DNA of 64,000 nucleotides from Phytophthora sp. 'mugwort' (lineage: Eukaryota > Oomycota > Peronosporomycetes > Peronosporales > Peronosporaceae). Under the pieces are notes generated by a model. It did no database searches and was not told where the DNA came from. It saw only the letters and a list, made by a program, of their open reading frames with translations. The stretch lies in NCBI GenBank assembly GCA_033558025.1, contig JAUCEF010000013.1, positions 4,705,001 through 4,769,000 of the forward strand, read 5' to 3'. Made by a program: the position numbers and the translations under genes. Of the stretch, positions 55,960 to 64,000 are shown one piece after another. The number at the start of each line of letters is the position of its first letter. The first letter of the stretch is position 1.

Positions 55960-57330
55960 ATGGTGAGTCTATGACCTGTTTGCATGATGCTGTCCATGCA
56001 CGTTTGTCTGACCATTCTTCACTGTGTTTGGCTGTTGTGGCTTGTCCTTCAGACGATTTGGGACGAGCTCCGGTACTTGAGAGACCTTTTCGTGAAGAAA
56101 GCTCGTTGTCTACTGCACCTGCTATCAACAAGTACCCACAAAGTTTGCGCCGATATTATCAAGCTACTGAAGCAATATTACAACCTTCTGTTCGCAGACG
56201 CCCCTGCTACAGTGCACCAGGCAATGGTCGACTTTAATCAGTGGCTCGAGATGCTCAAGGACACGCGTTCAGAAGGAATCGAGTGCGGGCCGTCGCTCAG
56301 TGAGAACCCGTGGCTCGCTCTGGAAGAGCCACAACCCCAAGATGGACCGATAGACGAGGCCTTCACTGCTGACAACCCAAGCACAGTTCAGCTGCTCAGA
56401 ACGGCCTGCGAGTACTACATGATCCGCTGTGATAACCTCCGCCAAACCAACGCCGGTCTTACGACACAGCTTGAGGAACTAAAGACCCAGCTGAAGGAAG
56501 CCCTCGCCCATGCGTTTGAATCGCAACAGGCGTTGGAGCGGGAGCGAGAGGTATCTACGCTGCAAGCTCGACGACTTGTGTTGGGGATACAGATCGGTGA
56601 TCAACTTTCGCAGCAGAATTCGCTCGGCCAGCGGCCGATAGAACTCCATCAGCAGATTACAGATGCTTTCCAAATGTTAAATGTTGTTAGCGCTGTTCAG
56701 CACGGAGGCACTGAAACAGTACGTGCAAGTGAGATGACTTCGGTGAGTGATTGGGGACTTGACGACAATAAAGTGGCAGTGGAAGATGATCAATCTACGG
56801 ATTGCACTGAAGAAATTAAAGCAGCTCAGGAGGGACGTCACCACTTGTCGCCCAGTGAAGATGAAGAGGTCGTACTTGGAGGACAAGAGGCTCTATATCC
56901 TTATCAGACTCAGTCGGCTTCGGAATCGACGCCTTATCCCGTTGCTGTGGCTGAGTCGACCACCAAAGGCGATGGATGCGACTATCAGCAGCTTACACAA
57001 TTGCGAGTAGGTGAAGAGAAAAGTGGAGGCTGGTACCGACAAGCATTGCGCTCACTAAAGGAAAAGCGCGAGCAACGTCGGCTCGTGCGCAGATCCAGAG
57101 TTGCAACACCTTTCATGGTTCACTCTACGATGGGTGGAGCTTGCAAGGAAGTGTCATCTTTTGATGATCAGGAGTTCGTGCAGCTCGTTTCCATTCGGGA
57201 CACTGCTGAGGACAGCGAAGACTCGACATGGTATCGCCGAGCGCTGCAACATCTTAAGGAAGATCGCAGACGCCGTGTGAGTCTCCGCGATCGTGATTCT
57301 TTCTCCTCTACGATTTCTTTGGTCGACTAG
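55960..57330 (+). CDS. Coiled-coil protein with a duplicated C-terminal WYRxAL motif
   Basis: Proposed exons 55960-55962 (just the ATG) and 56053-57330, with a 90-bp intron GTGAGT...CTTCAG directly after the start codon; 426 residues beginning M-TIWDELRYLRDLFVKKAR. If the intron is not used, the frame could start at ATG 55984 with a hydrophobic N-terminus. Features: SENPWLALEEP at about 95, a coiled coil at about 130-190 (LRQTNAGLTTQLEELKTQLK, ALEREREVSTLQARR), an acidic middle, and two copies of a basic C-terminal motif: WYRQALRSLKEKREQRR and WYRRALQHLKEDRRRR, about 65 residues apart. No family recognised. The start structure is the least certain part. Confidence 0.65.
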
Positions 57331-57778
57331 CTGACAAGCGCAGAAATATGAAAATCCAAGAACCAAAACTCAAAAAGTCGAGGTTTAGTCCTCGCCATCA
57401 CTAGTTCCAGCCGAAGCTAGCCAGACGTACTCGATGATTTCAACACGATTGGAAAGAGTTTCCTGGCTGTACATGTGTAACAAAATACTTTTCACTCTGC
57501 GGAAGCATAAGAAGTAAATAACTTTGGAAGAAGCCAACCATATAGTTTTAAACCCGCCAAACTGTTGTTTTAGTCTTTTTATCTTTAACTTGTCATAGAT
57601 TCTGAAAGCCAAAAGCTTGAATTAATCTGGATCAAATCTGGGTTTTAGCCCACGCCAATTCCACGACGACAGCTTGACGTCGGTCGGCATTAACAACGTG
57701 ATAACTCTCAACAACCGCGCTAAAGTGACGAGAACCTTCCCAGCAACCTGTTTCCATAGCATTAAACCATGCACGTGC
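57331..57778. other. Convergent 3' region; possible last kinesin exon
   Basis: Lies between two convergent genes. On the minus strand a possible exon at about 57385-57474 (acceptor ACATGTACAG) reads QETLSNRVEIIEYVWLASAG and then a stop. It would join in frame to a donor GTGAGC at the kinesin's end. This is a weak suggestion. Confidence 0.35.
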
Positions 57779-59953
57779 TCACCATGTTTTATCCCAGACA
57801 ATCATCTCGTGGAAACGTTTCTCGAGATCCTCGTTGCGTGTACCAAGCTCCACAATATCATCCCGAGCGTTACGCAAGAGATACACCGCGTACTCATATT
57901 TCTCCTGCATTTCGCGTTGTTCCTGCAGGAAATCCTTTTTAAGTGCTTCAACCATTTGTGACAACTTGTGCTTGGTCTCGTGCTTCCACTCTGCATGTTC
58001 CAGCTGCATTTGATGCATCTGCTGCTGTAGTTCAAGAGTTTTATTGCGTTGTTTCTCCACCTCCTCAGCAAGTTTCTTCTCTTTGTCTGCAGTCGCCTCC
58101 AGTGCCAACTTCAGTCGCTGCTTATCATGCTCAGCTTCGAGCTGGAAGCGTTGGCGCTCCTCGTCTAGCGCAGACTGCAGATACGCGGCGCGTTCCTGCT
58201 TCATCTTGTTGCGTTCATCGTCTTGGATTGCCTTGCGCAGCTTGTCATCTTCCTCCAGCAAAGCGCTCTTTGCAGCCACCTCGGCCTCTTCTTCCACTAA
58301 CCTCTCTTCACATAGTTTAAGCTCTTCTTTAAGACGTGACAGCTCATCGCGATCGGTGATAAGCAACGACTTGCGGGACTCAATTTCTTCCATCAAGTGC
58401 TGTTTCTCACGCGGAGTCTCCGTCTTCATCTGCTGGAACGCTTGCACGCCTTGCTGTAACATGCTCTTGTTCTCGACATAGCTTTGTTTGCGTACTCGCA
58501 TAGCCTTCGAGAGCTGTACCTTCTTCTGTTGTAAGGCTTTCACTTTCTTCACAATGTCCATCTTCTCCTGTTTCACCGTCTGCATAAATCCAAGGATCTT
58601 CTTCTCGTTTGCAAGCGAGTTCTGCCTCTCCTGTTCGTACAGTTCAGTAAGTCTCTGCTTCTCTTCCCACGACTGTTGCTTTGCACGCTCAAGGTTCGCA
58701 ATAGTCTCCTCCATTTGCCCCATCATCTCGGGGTTACCACCACTCGAAGCGGATGTAGGGCGCGCCACCATTTGCCGCAGCTTTTCAATCTCTTCACGCA
58801 GCTCACGAATGATCTTTTCATTAATATCTTCATTCTTCTTGGTCGCGTTCTTGATACTCTTGGCACGGTTGGCATACACCAAAGTGCCCAAACTCTCCTC
58901 GTAATTGTAGTCTGCTGGGGAAATAGCTGCGATCATCACCGTGAGTGAATTCCCACCCAAAGACTCCTGTAGCAGCCGCGTAAGCTTGGAATCTCTGTAC
59001 GGGATATGTGCCTTGCCACCACCTTTGCGCGTCTTATCACTGGAAGCCAACATGTTGATGACATTGCCCAGTGCACTCAGACTCTTGTTGATCGCAGCCC
59101 CTTCCTTAAGTCGATCTCCTGTTGCACCCGTCTTGGATGCACGTTCCGAGCCTGCAAGATCCACGAGATTAATCTTGGCGTTCATACACGTCTCCTTCTG
59201 CACACCAGCCATCACTTGAGAGCGTTTCGACGCAATTTTAATCGTAAAGCAACTGTGTGAACGAGAGCTACGTTCATTCATCTGCGTCGCTGCCACCTGC
59301 CGTACCTTGTTGCCTTGTTCCAGTAGCCGTGTGACGTCGGCTGGATCTCGTACGACTAATTCCGCCAACTGCTCCACGTAAATGCCCATATCCGGGTGTT
59401 CACGGATCTTAAGCACCTTGTCGGACGGATTGAGCAGGTCCTTGATCACTTCATTGTAGATTTCCAAGAACGACACAGTCACGAGATACTTAATAGCTCC
59501 AGCATCGTCACTTGTTGAGTTCTTGACGTCACTGGCATTGACTCTAGCAAAGAGATCTGCATTCATAAGCGGTATAATGCCGTGATCGTCTCCACTTCCC
59601 ATCATAGTGTGTGTTTTGCCTGAACCCGTCTGTCCGTACGCGAAGATGGTGCCGTTGTAGCCTTGCAGAGCTTGATCGACTAATGGTTTCGCGATATCCT
59701 CGTAGACTTGTGCTTGAGTACTCTCCGTGTAGTACGCGAAATCAAACGTGTACTGCTTTTTCTCAGAAACGGCATCTGAAGTCTCCGAGGCAGCGGGTGA
59801 AGTAGAAGCAGAAGTTTCTGTATCAACGTTGGGGGAAATGACCACCGTCGTGCCGTCCAGCACCTGCACGACCCCGCGTGCACCCATCTGCGTCTCGCGC
59901 GAGCTCATGGGACGGCATCGCACCGCCACTTTGACGTTCACGTCTGTTGACAT
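57779..59953 (-). CDS. N-terminal motor kinesin with long coiled coil
   Basis: 724 residues from ATG 59953 (MSTDVNVKVAVRCRPM). Motor domain at 1-380: P-loop YGQTGSGKTHTMMG, switch I NERSSRSHSCFTI, switch II LVDLAGSERASKTGAT, INKSLSALGNVINML, HIPYRDSKLTRLLQESLGGN, and the neck YANRAKSIKN. This mixes kinesin-2-like and kinesin-3-like features, so no subfamily is assigned. From about 390 to the end is continuous charged coiled coil (REEIEKLRQM; EEKQRLTELYEQER), so it is likely a dimer. No FHA or PH domain is visible. A downstream exon may add about 27 residues if the GTGAGC near the stop is used as a splice donor. It is an ATP-driven microtubule motor; the cargo is unknown. Confidence 0.9.
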   Translation of the reverse strand: MSTDVNVKVAVRCRPMSSRETQMGARGVVQVLDGTTVVISPNVDTETSASTSPAASETSDAVSEKKQYTFDFAYYTESTQAQVYEDIAKPLVDQALQGYNGTIFAYGQTGSGKTHTMMGSGDDHGIIPLMNADLFARVNASDVKNSTSDDAGAIKYLVTVSFLEIYNEVIKDLLNPSDKVLKIREHPDMGIYVEQLAELVVRDPADVTRLLEQGNKVRQVAATQMNERSSRSHSCFTIKIASKRSQVMAGVQKETCMNAKINLVDLAGSERASKTGATGDRLKEGAAINKSLSALGNVINMLASSDKTRKGGGKAHIPYRDSKLTRLLQESLGGNSLTVMIAAISPADYNYEESLGTLVYANRAKSIKNATKKNEDINEKIIRELREEIEKLRQMVARPTSASSGGNPEMMGQMEETIANLERAKQQSWEEKQRLTELYEQERQNSLANEKKILGFMQTVKQEKMDIVKKVKALQQKKVQLSKAMRVRKQSYVENKSMLQQGVQAFQQMKTETPREKQHLMEEIESRKSLLITDRDELSRLKEELKLCEERLVEEEAEVAAKSALLEEDDKLRKAIQDDERNKMKQERAAYLQSALDEERQRFQLEAEHDKQRLKLALEATADKEKKLAEEVEKQRNKTLELQQQMHQMQLEHAEWKHETKHKLSQMVEALKKDFLQEQREMQEKYEYAVYLLRNARDDIVELGTRNEDLEKRFHEMIVWDKTW

Positions 59954-60160
59954 TCTTGTCTCAATATTAGTCGCGTCTTGGATCGTTCGCGTCTCTTCCT
60001 GATCCACCTACTCGACATTAAAGAGAATAATACACTAAAAAGCACAAACATAGCGTAGATTCATTCGATTCTTGCTGTCAATAGATCGCTACAATATTAG
60101 TGTCTTCGTCGGGGGTCAAAACCCCTTTGCAGTCCTCATACACAGTAAGAAAGCATCGAT

Positions 60161-61112
60161 CTAGTCGGATTTCGGCGTGATTTTCGAGTGTTCACCTTGA
60201 TTATCCATCTGAGAGGCGTCTGCATCACGAGTTTTCGTCTCACTGCCGAACATAGCGCCTCTAAAGGGCAGGAAAGGCACGATCATCTCGTGGAACTGCC
60301 ACCTCAATCGGTCCACCAATCCCTCCACTGAGTCCAGTGCTGGACGTACATCTAGATACACGGACAATGGCTTCCCGGGCGTCGCAGCTCCAGAGTAAAA
60401 GTCAATCACGTAGCGCACTTCCTTCCCGTCGCGGTCCACGATCCAGTCGTGACGGTCAAAGGGAAGTACGGACAAGCCGAGCATGTTCATCATCTTGGCC
60501 TTGGGACTGTACTCCGTCGGTTTGCCTAAGAACTTCTTCAGCTTCACGGGTTCCTTCGCTCTGCACGTCACAGCCAAGAAAATAGCTACAAATTAGTCCC
60601 CAAAGTCTCAAATAAAGGTGCATAAATAGTAAATAGACGCACGGATGGAAGCTCTCCCATTTGAGTACTTCGTGCCAGCTTTGCTCATTCACTGTGTTGT
60701 GAATGGCTACAATAGTTTTCATCTGCTGTGCCTCAGGCGCCCAACCCTTGCGCTTCATGGCCTTGAAGTACATGGCTTCACTCGGATACTCCCATTTGTC
60801 CTCAGTGCCCGTCTGGTGCTCTGGAGTGAAATCTCCTTTGGGGATGGACGAGACGGCACGGGCTTTCGATAGGCGAGCAGGTGGAGCGCCAGAACCGTGC
60901 ACTGTGAAGCCCGCGGCGTGATTGGCTACACGCATCATCTCGGCGCTGAGGCCCGCGTCAAGACTTTTCGTGTGGTCCACGGGACAGCCCTGCGCTTCAG
61001 AGGCGGCGCTGCTCTTGGTGCGGTCAACTGGGCAGCCTTGGGCCTTAGACGCTGGCGCCTTGTGCGGCGGGTGCGGGCAGGCCGCGGCAGCGGCGTTCAC
61101 GTCGGCGGTCAT
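60161..61112 (-). CDS. HCCS: Holocytochrome c-type synthase (cytochrome c heme lyase)
   Basis: Two exons, 61112-60643 and 60560-60161; 82-bp intron GTGCGT...GTGCAG; 289 residues. Start ATG 61112 ([17 protein letters not shown]). The N-terminus has three CP heme-regulatory motifs: [13 protein letters not shown] and GCPVDHTK. The catalytic domain has [18 protein letters not shown], then [20 protein letters not shown] with the conserved His that ligates heme, and after the splice site [18 protein letters not shown] and VIDFYSGA. It attaches heme covalently to cytochrome c in the mitochondrial intermembrane space (system III maturation). A polar tail of about 25 residues is the only unusual part. 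Confidence 0.95.
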
Positions 61113-61293
61113 GCTGGAACTAGAGCGAAGTGATGTAGTGGCCCCAGGATGATGGATGAAGCAGCTATGTATAGCTTCTCTGTAGTTTGCAATGGCGGAC
61201 AAGACAGAAGTAAAATATACCTATGGATGTAAGTAGCTTCGCATGTAGATTAATACAAAAAGGTACATGTAGCCATGTTGGTTGGTAAAGTAT

Positions 61294-62856
61294 CTATTGC
61301 TTGTCTGTTTGCGTGTTGCTGTTCTTCTTGAGCTTCTTGTTCTTGTTGTGCTGCTGCGCCTGGCGTTTGGCCTTGCGGGCGTGTACTTTGTCGTCGAAGC
61401 CGCGCTCGGTCAGCTTCATCTTGGCGATGCGCGTGGCGGTGGTCACGTCGTTGAGCAGCTTGAGCACTTTTTTTTCGGGCGCCTCGGACTCGTAGTCGTC
61501 CATCTTCTTGCCCACCTTGGCCTCAACGTTCTGCAGCAGCTCAATATCGTGCTGTGTCACTAGAGAGATGGCCTGGCCGCTGCGGCCGGCACGGGCTGTA
61601 CGACCCACGCGGTGAATATAGTCGTCGGCGTCACGCGGCAGGTCAAAGTTGAGCACGACGTCCACCTCCGGGATGTCCAGACCACGACTCGCGACGTCCG
61701 TGCTGATGAGGATGTGGCTGAGCCCGCTCTTAAACTTGCCCAGCGCGGCCAGACGTCGGTTCTGCGACATCATCGAGTGCAGCGTCACACACTTGGTGCC
61801 CAGCTCGTGGCCGATCTCGCCCACCAGCTCGCACATCTTGCACGTGGACACGAAGATCATCATGGAGCGCAGTTGACGCTTCGATGACGAAGTCGCGGCC
61901 TCCAGCAGCTGCTCGAGGTCCTGATTCCTGTTGCCCTTGCGGTGCTTCGACAATTTGCGGCTGTTTTTCTGCTCCTCCTCCTCCTCGGTCGGGTCCAGCA
62001 TCTTCATCAAGTACATGAGGTAGGTCATCTTGATCTGCGCCGGAATGAATAAATAAAACTGCTTCAGCGTCGCCACCGTCTTGACACTGGGTGTCGCGTC
62101 GAAGCGGAACGCGTCGTCCGAGAGCGCCGTCTGTTCCAGTCTGTCCAGGTTAGCTGTCATCGTAGCGGAGAAAAGCAGCGTCTGTCGCTTGGCCGGCAGT
62201 TTGTCGAAGATGAAGCTCAGGTCCTTTGCGAACGACACGTCCAGCAGTCGATCGGCCTCGTCTAGCACCACGTACTTGACCAACGAGATATTAGGCGGGT
62301 CCACACGCAGCAGATGATCGCGGAATCGGCCAGGTGTGGCCACAATAACGTGCGGGCGCTGCTGCAGCGCCAGCGACTGCTTGAGCATGTCAACGCCGCC
62401 CACAATCACAGTACAGCGCACAGCCATAGCGCTACCGAAGGCGTTGAACTGGTCTGCGATCTGGAAAGCCAGCTCTCTCGTAGGGGTCAACACCAGCGCG
62501 TACGGGCCATACGGGTCTTTGCTCAACGTGTGCAGGATGGGCAGCGCAAAGGCCGCCGTCTTGCCGCTGCCAGTCTGTGCGCAGCCAATGACGTCGCGTC
62601 CAGCAAGGATGGGTGGGATGCACTGCGTCTGGACCGGCGTCGGGTGGCGGATGCCTAACAGCTCGCAGCGCTGGACCAGCCACGGATCCACGCCGAGGTT
62701 TAGGAACGAGATGAGCATGTTCGACGCGCTCTGCACCACCACTTTGTCGCTCTTGGCGGGCGTCTCGACATCGCGTTCTGTGTCGGACGAGATGACGGGC
62801 GTGGACACCTCGCTGGACACAGGCGCGCGACGACGCTTGCCGAACAAGACGCTCAT
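61294..62856 (-). CDS. DEAD-box RNA helicase, DDX49/Dbp8-like
   Basis: 520 residues from ATG 62856 (MSVLFGKRRRAP), single exon. Motifs: Q motif GIRHPTPVQTQCIPPIL, Walker A AQTGSGKTAAF, PTRELAFQ, TPGR, DEAD in VLDEADRLLD, SAT in FSATMT, IFVSTCKMCELV, TDVASRGLDIPEVD, and HRVGRTARAGRSG. The C-terminus is Lys-rich (HARKAKRQAQQHNKNKKLKK) and fits a nucleolar protein. It is most like DDX49/Dbp8, which acts in 18S rRNA processing and small ribosomal subunit assembly. An acidic insert (EEEEEQKN) followed by a basic stretch lies between the two RecA-like domains and is larger than usual. Confidence 0.92.
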   Translation of the reverse strand: MSVLFGKRRRAPVSSEVSTPVISSDTERDVETPAKSDKVVVQSASNMLISFLNLGVDPWLVQRCELLGIRHPTPVQTQCIPPILAGRDVIGCAQTGSGKTAAFALPILHTLSKDPYGPYALVLTPTRELAFQIADQFNAFGSAMAVRCTVIVGGVDMLKQSLALQQRPHVIVATPGRFRDHLLRVDPPNISLVKYVVLDEADRLLDVSFAKDLSFIFDKLPAKRQTLLFSATMTANLDRLEQTALSDDAFRFDATPSVKTVATLKQFYLFIPAQIKMTYLMYLMKMLDPTEEEEEQKNSRKLSKHRKGNRNQDLEQLLEAATSSSKRQLRSMMIFVSTCKMCELVGEIGHELGTKCVTLHSMMSQNRRLAALGKFKSGLSHILISTDVASRGLDIPEVDVVLNFDLPRDADDYIHRVGRTARAGRSGQAISLVTQHDIELLQNVEAKVGKKMDDYESEAPEKKVLKLLNDVTTATRIAKMKLTERGFDDKVHARKAKRQAQQHNKNKKLKKNSNTQTDKQ

Positions 62857-62983
62857 GGAGAAATGACGCTCGCCAGTCAAAAGCTACGTAATTCCTCGTA
62901 ATACTGACATGTTAGTATAACGAGGGAAAGAACTTAAGATAATAAATAATGTAGCCATAAGAGACAAAAAGTATCCATTTTTA

Positions 62984-64000
62984 TCAAATGCGAAGTTGAT
63001 CTGTGGGGCTGATGCCTGCCCAGCCTGTCATCTCCGTGTCAGCAAGACGGAAGTCGCCGTCCATCTCGACACAATTGCGCACAGCGTACAGTAGTCGCGC
63101 CCGACAGATGTCGTCGCTCGAATAGCGTGGGAGCTGTAGAGCGAAGAAACACGTGTGCGACTTTGGCATCTGCGCGTCCATCCAGCCTCCCGTCGCATTG
63201 GACGACGCACTGCTGCCGTCTCCAGTCCCAGAGGAAGCAAGAACCTGGATCTTAAACTTCTGATGAAACTGCGCCGAGCCCAACGGCAGCCGCGAACGCG
63301 CCCATACAAACCGTAAGAAGGCGCGTTTATCCTCCGCCTCGAAGCTTTCCAGTACGCGCCAGAAGCGCTGGATAAACTCGTCTTTAGGCGACAGTTCTTC
63401 ATCATACTCCGTGTTTATCTGCAAGAGTTTGACGTCCACATCAGCCACGCCACACATGCGTTTCTCGAGTTCCGTCCACGTCAACAGAGCCAACGTTGAC
63501 ACGGGCATGATGGAGTGTAGTCCCTGTTTGATAATATTCATCACTTGGTGGGTTTCCTGGACACGTGCTTGCAGCACAGCGTCTAGATATTTGTTAAGGT
63601 TGACTAGAGTCACTGCCGTGTTGGTGCCATCTTCACACAGTTCCACACTTCGTCCATCGGACAGCACAGTCGTGAAGACCAGATCCATAGCCTCAAGCTG
63701 CTCCTTCAACTCTTGATACTTGGTTGACGTTGACGTACCGGCAGTCTCCAGACCTTTAAGCTCGTCTAAAACGCCCTTCAACGTCTTCCATAGTGAATAC
63801 GCGACGAAATCGACCTCTTTGAGTGTTTCCAGGGCATTCTCCGGCTTCAAGTCCTCTTCCCCCACAAGCTGCTTCCAGACGGACATCGCCAAGTCGAGAC
63901 GCACACACACACGAGTCCGTAGACAAATTCCAATCATCTGACCGAGAAAGTGAAACATTTCGCAGTAAAGTTGACGTTTCCCCTCATCCTGAAACTTCAC
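62984..64000 (-). CDS. HECT-domain E3 ubiquitin ligase, C-terminal part
   Basis: At least 338 residues, open at the right edge of the window (5' end missing). HECT domain marks: MFHFLGQMIGICLRTRVCVR (N-lobe), LAMSVWKQLVGEE, and GLHSIMPVSTLALLTWTELE. In the C-lobe come LRFVWARSRLP and the catalytic Cys in SHTCFFALQLPRYSS, followed by CRARLLYAVRNCVEMD near the end. The Cys forms a thioester with ubiquitin before transfer. The domain shape is closest to HERC or HECTD3-type ligases, but the substrate-binding region lies outside the window. The Ser/Gly-rich loop before the Cys is an insertion. Confidence 0.92.
   Translation of the reverse strand: MKFQDEGKRQLYCEMFHFLGQMIGICLRTRVCVRLDLAMSVWKQLVGEEDLKPENALETLKEVDFVAYSLWKTLKGVLDELKGLETAGTSTSTKYQELKEQLEAMDLVFTTVLSDGRSVELCEDGTNTAVTLVNLNKYLDAVLQARVQETHQVMNIIKQGLHSIMPVSTLALLTWTELEKRMCGVADVDVKLLQINTEYDEELSPKDEFIQRFWRVLESFEAEDKRAFLRFVWARSRLPLGSAQFHQKFKIQVLASSGTGDGSSASSNATGGWMDAQMPKSHTCFFALQLPRYSSDDICRARLLYAVRNCVEMDGDFRLADTEMTGWAGISPTDQLRI

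Noticed and set aside
58044..58904. Plus-strand Ser-rich frames opposite the kinesin coiled coil
   Set aside because: Ser-rich antisense frames are the usual shadow of Glu/Lys/Gln-rich coiled-coil codons.

Overview
The window reads as nuclear DNA of an oomycete, most like Phytophthora or a relative. Evidence: intact eukaryotic housekeeping genes with short GT-AG introns (about 48-91 bp), closely spaced genes on both strands, secreted and mucin-like surface proteins, and transposon families of the kinds usual in such genomes (Ty3/gypsy chromoviruses, pogo, PIF/Harbinger, Ty1/copia, piggyBac). I infer the genus level from gene style only; no search was run.

Layout. 0-9 kb is transposon debris: a minus-strand Ty3/gypsy chromodomain element with its 3' LTR at 20-300, an odd plus-strand RS-rich reading frame lying antisense in its 3' end, and a pogo-like transposase butted against its truncated 5' end. 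9.2-16 kb is a conserved island: a small membrane protein, a very-long-chain 3-oxoacyl-CoA reductase-type SDR, a VPS9-domain protein and a MAP kinase kinase. 16.3-24 kb is a cluster of secreted or cell-surface genes: three related Cys-rich proteins (one soluble, two membrane-anchored, one of these frameshifted) and two Ser/Thr/Pro-rich proteins with GPI-like tails, with one unrelated intracellular-looking gene between them.

24.6-42.2 kb is a repeat-rich block. It holds a decayed Harbinger element with its convergent Myb/SANT-like partner gene, a decayed copia element, and a 5.67-kb piggyBac element bounded by TTAA. The piggyBac element contains, besides its broken transposase, a minus-strand DOT1-like histone methyltransferase pseudogene. 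Directly beside it lies a multiply frameshifted large surface-protein pseudogene with Cys-Pro-Gly repeats, itself interrupted by an antisense retroelement RNase H fragment, and then a fragment of the mucin-like family.

42.5-64 kb is a dense conserved island: DJ-1/PfpI protein with a mitochondrial-type presequence, an HPAT/SGT1-like glycosyltransferase, SF3A3, a SIZ/PIAS SUMO ligase, an Aurora kinase, a CSTPP1-like protein, a DUF1772-like membrane protein, a coiled-coil protein with a duplicated C-terminal motif, a kinesin, holocytochrome c synthase, a DDX49/Dbp8 helicase and the 3' end of a HECT ligase. Several of these act in splicing, SUMO/ubiquitin control, mitosis and microtubules, but nothing in the sequence shows that they are co-regulated. 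The contrast between compact housekeeping islands and a fast-decaying block with surface genes fits the two-speed architecture described for plant-pathogenic oomycetes.
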